From contig CANPYZ010000005.1 of assembly GCA_947589035.1 (NCBI GenBank), positions 16,634 to 80,633 of the forward strand: a stretch of DNA of 64,000 bases. Direction: 5' to 3'. Of the stretch, positions 63,907 to 64,000 are shown one piece after another. Source of the stretch: an uncultured Clostridia bacterium (lineage in GTDB: Bacteria > Bacillota > Clostridia > Oscillospirales > Ruminococcaceae). The position numbers and the translations under genes were made by a program. The notes below the pieces were generated by a model. That model saw only the letters and a list, made by a program, of their open reading frames with translations. It did not search any database and was not told where the DNA came from. Each line of letters opens with the position of its first letter. Position 1 is the first letter of the stretch.

Positions 63907-64000
63907 TAGCATTATATGAAAACTTCAGGGCAACAGCATTTACTTTTTCAGAGATAAAAGAACAGAAAGCAAAACTTCAGGATTAAGAGAAGCTTTGAAC

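Overview
The window looks like the chromosome of a low-to-moderate GC Gram-positive anaerobe of the class Clostridia, probably a Ruminococcus-like member of the Oscillospiraceae/Ruminococcaceae. This is an inference from gene content: SpoVG, a BofA-like and a SpoIIQ-like protein, ThyX, a Trp T-box, an L10 leader, an mreBCD-mrdA-minD cluster, DUF4321 and clostridial-type AGGAGG ribosome binding sites. Genes are tightly packed, with many ATGA/TAATG overlaps. Most is core chromosome; I see no insertion sequence, prophage or CRISPR array.

Layout. 1-657 (-): truncated beta-CASP metallo-hydrolase. 820-8386 (+): PcrA-type helicase, then thyX, a DJ-1 protein, 5-formyl-THF cyclo-ligase, mltG, a U32 (TrhP-like) protein and a CPBP protease, ending at a bidirectional terminator. 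8430-9272 (-): SpoIIQ-like M23 protein. 9348-12809: heterodimeric ABC exporter. 12889-19569: two small membrane proteins, a D-2-hydroxyacid dehydrogenase, proBA, a Lys/Glu/Pro repeat protein and tyrA. 19604-20773: L10 leader-rplJ-rplL. 20776-21928 (-): four small genes ending in a BofA-like protein. 22044-25612: phosphodiesterase, YfhO, Nudix; then spoVG (-). 26148-31222: murC, a LexA-like regulator without protease residues, zapA, a U32 (RlhA-like) protein, dut, DUF4321. 31308-37132: mreBCD, mrdA (PBP2), minD-like, mgsA. 37231-40319: hisS-aspS. 40409-43941: a tiny Lys-rich ORF, hsp20, and a VWA/MoxR-type pair. 44067-44269: tRNA-Leu and tRNA-Ser. 44357-45520 (-): orphan membrane protein. 45647-52474: T-box-controlled trpE-trpGD-C-F-B-A. 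52638: HU. 52976-58375: four coiled-coil genes (-) around an alpha/beta hydrolase (-) and a WYL regulator (+). 58507-61997 (-): pheST. 62066-63835 (-): a protein joining an alpha-CTD-like domain to a sigma-region-4-like helix-turn-helix.

Working together. Much of the window serves envelope growth and division (MltG, MurC, ZapA, MreBCD, PBP2, MinD-like, YfhO) and amino acid or tRNA supply (ProBA, TyrA, Trp operon, HisS, AspS, PheST). Two U32 proteins probably hydroxylate tRNA and 23S rRNA. The least explained parts are the coiled-coil/hydrolase/WYL region with its structured leader, the alpha-CTD/sigma-4-like fusion, the protease-dead LexA-like protein, and the four-gene BofA cluster. Promoters are unusually uniform: 16 of the 17 clear sigma-A-type sites carry a TGN extension before TATAAT.
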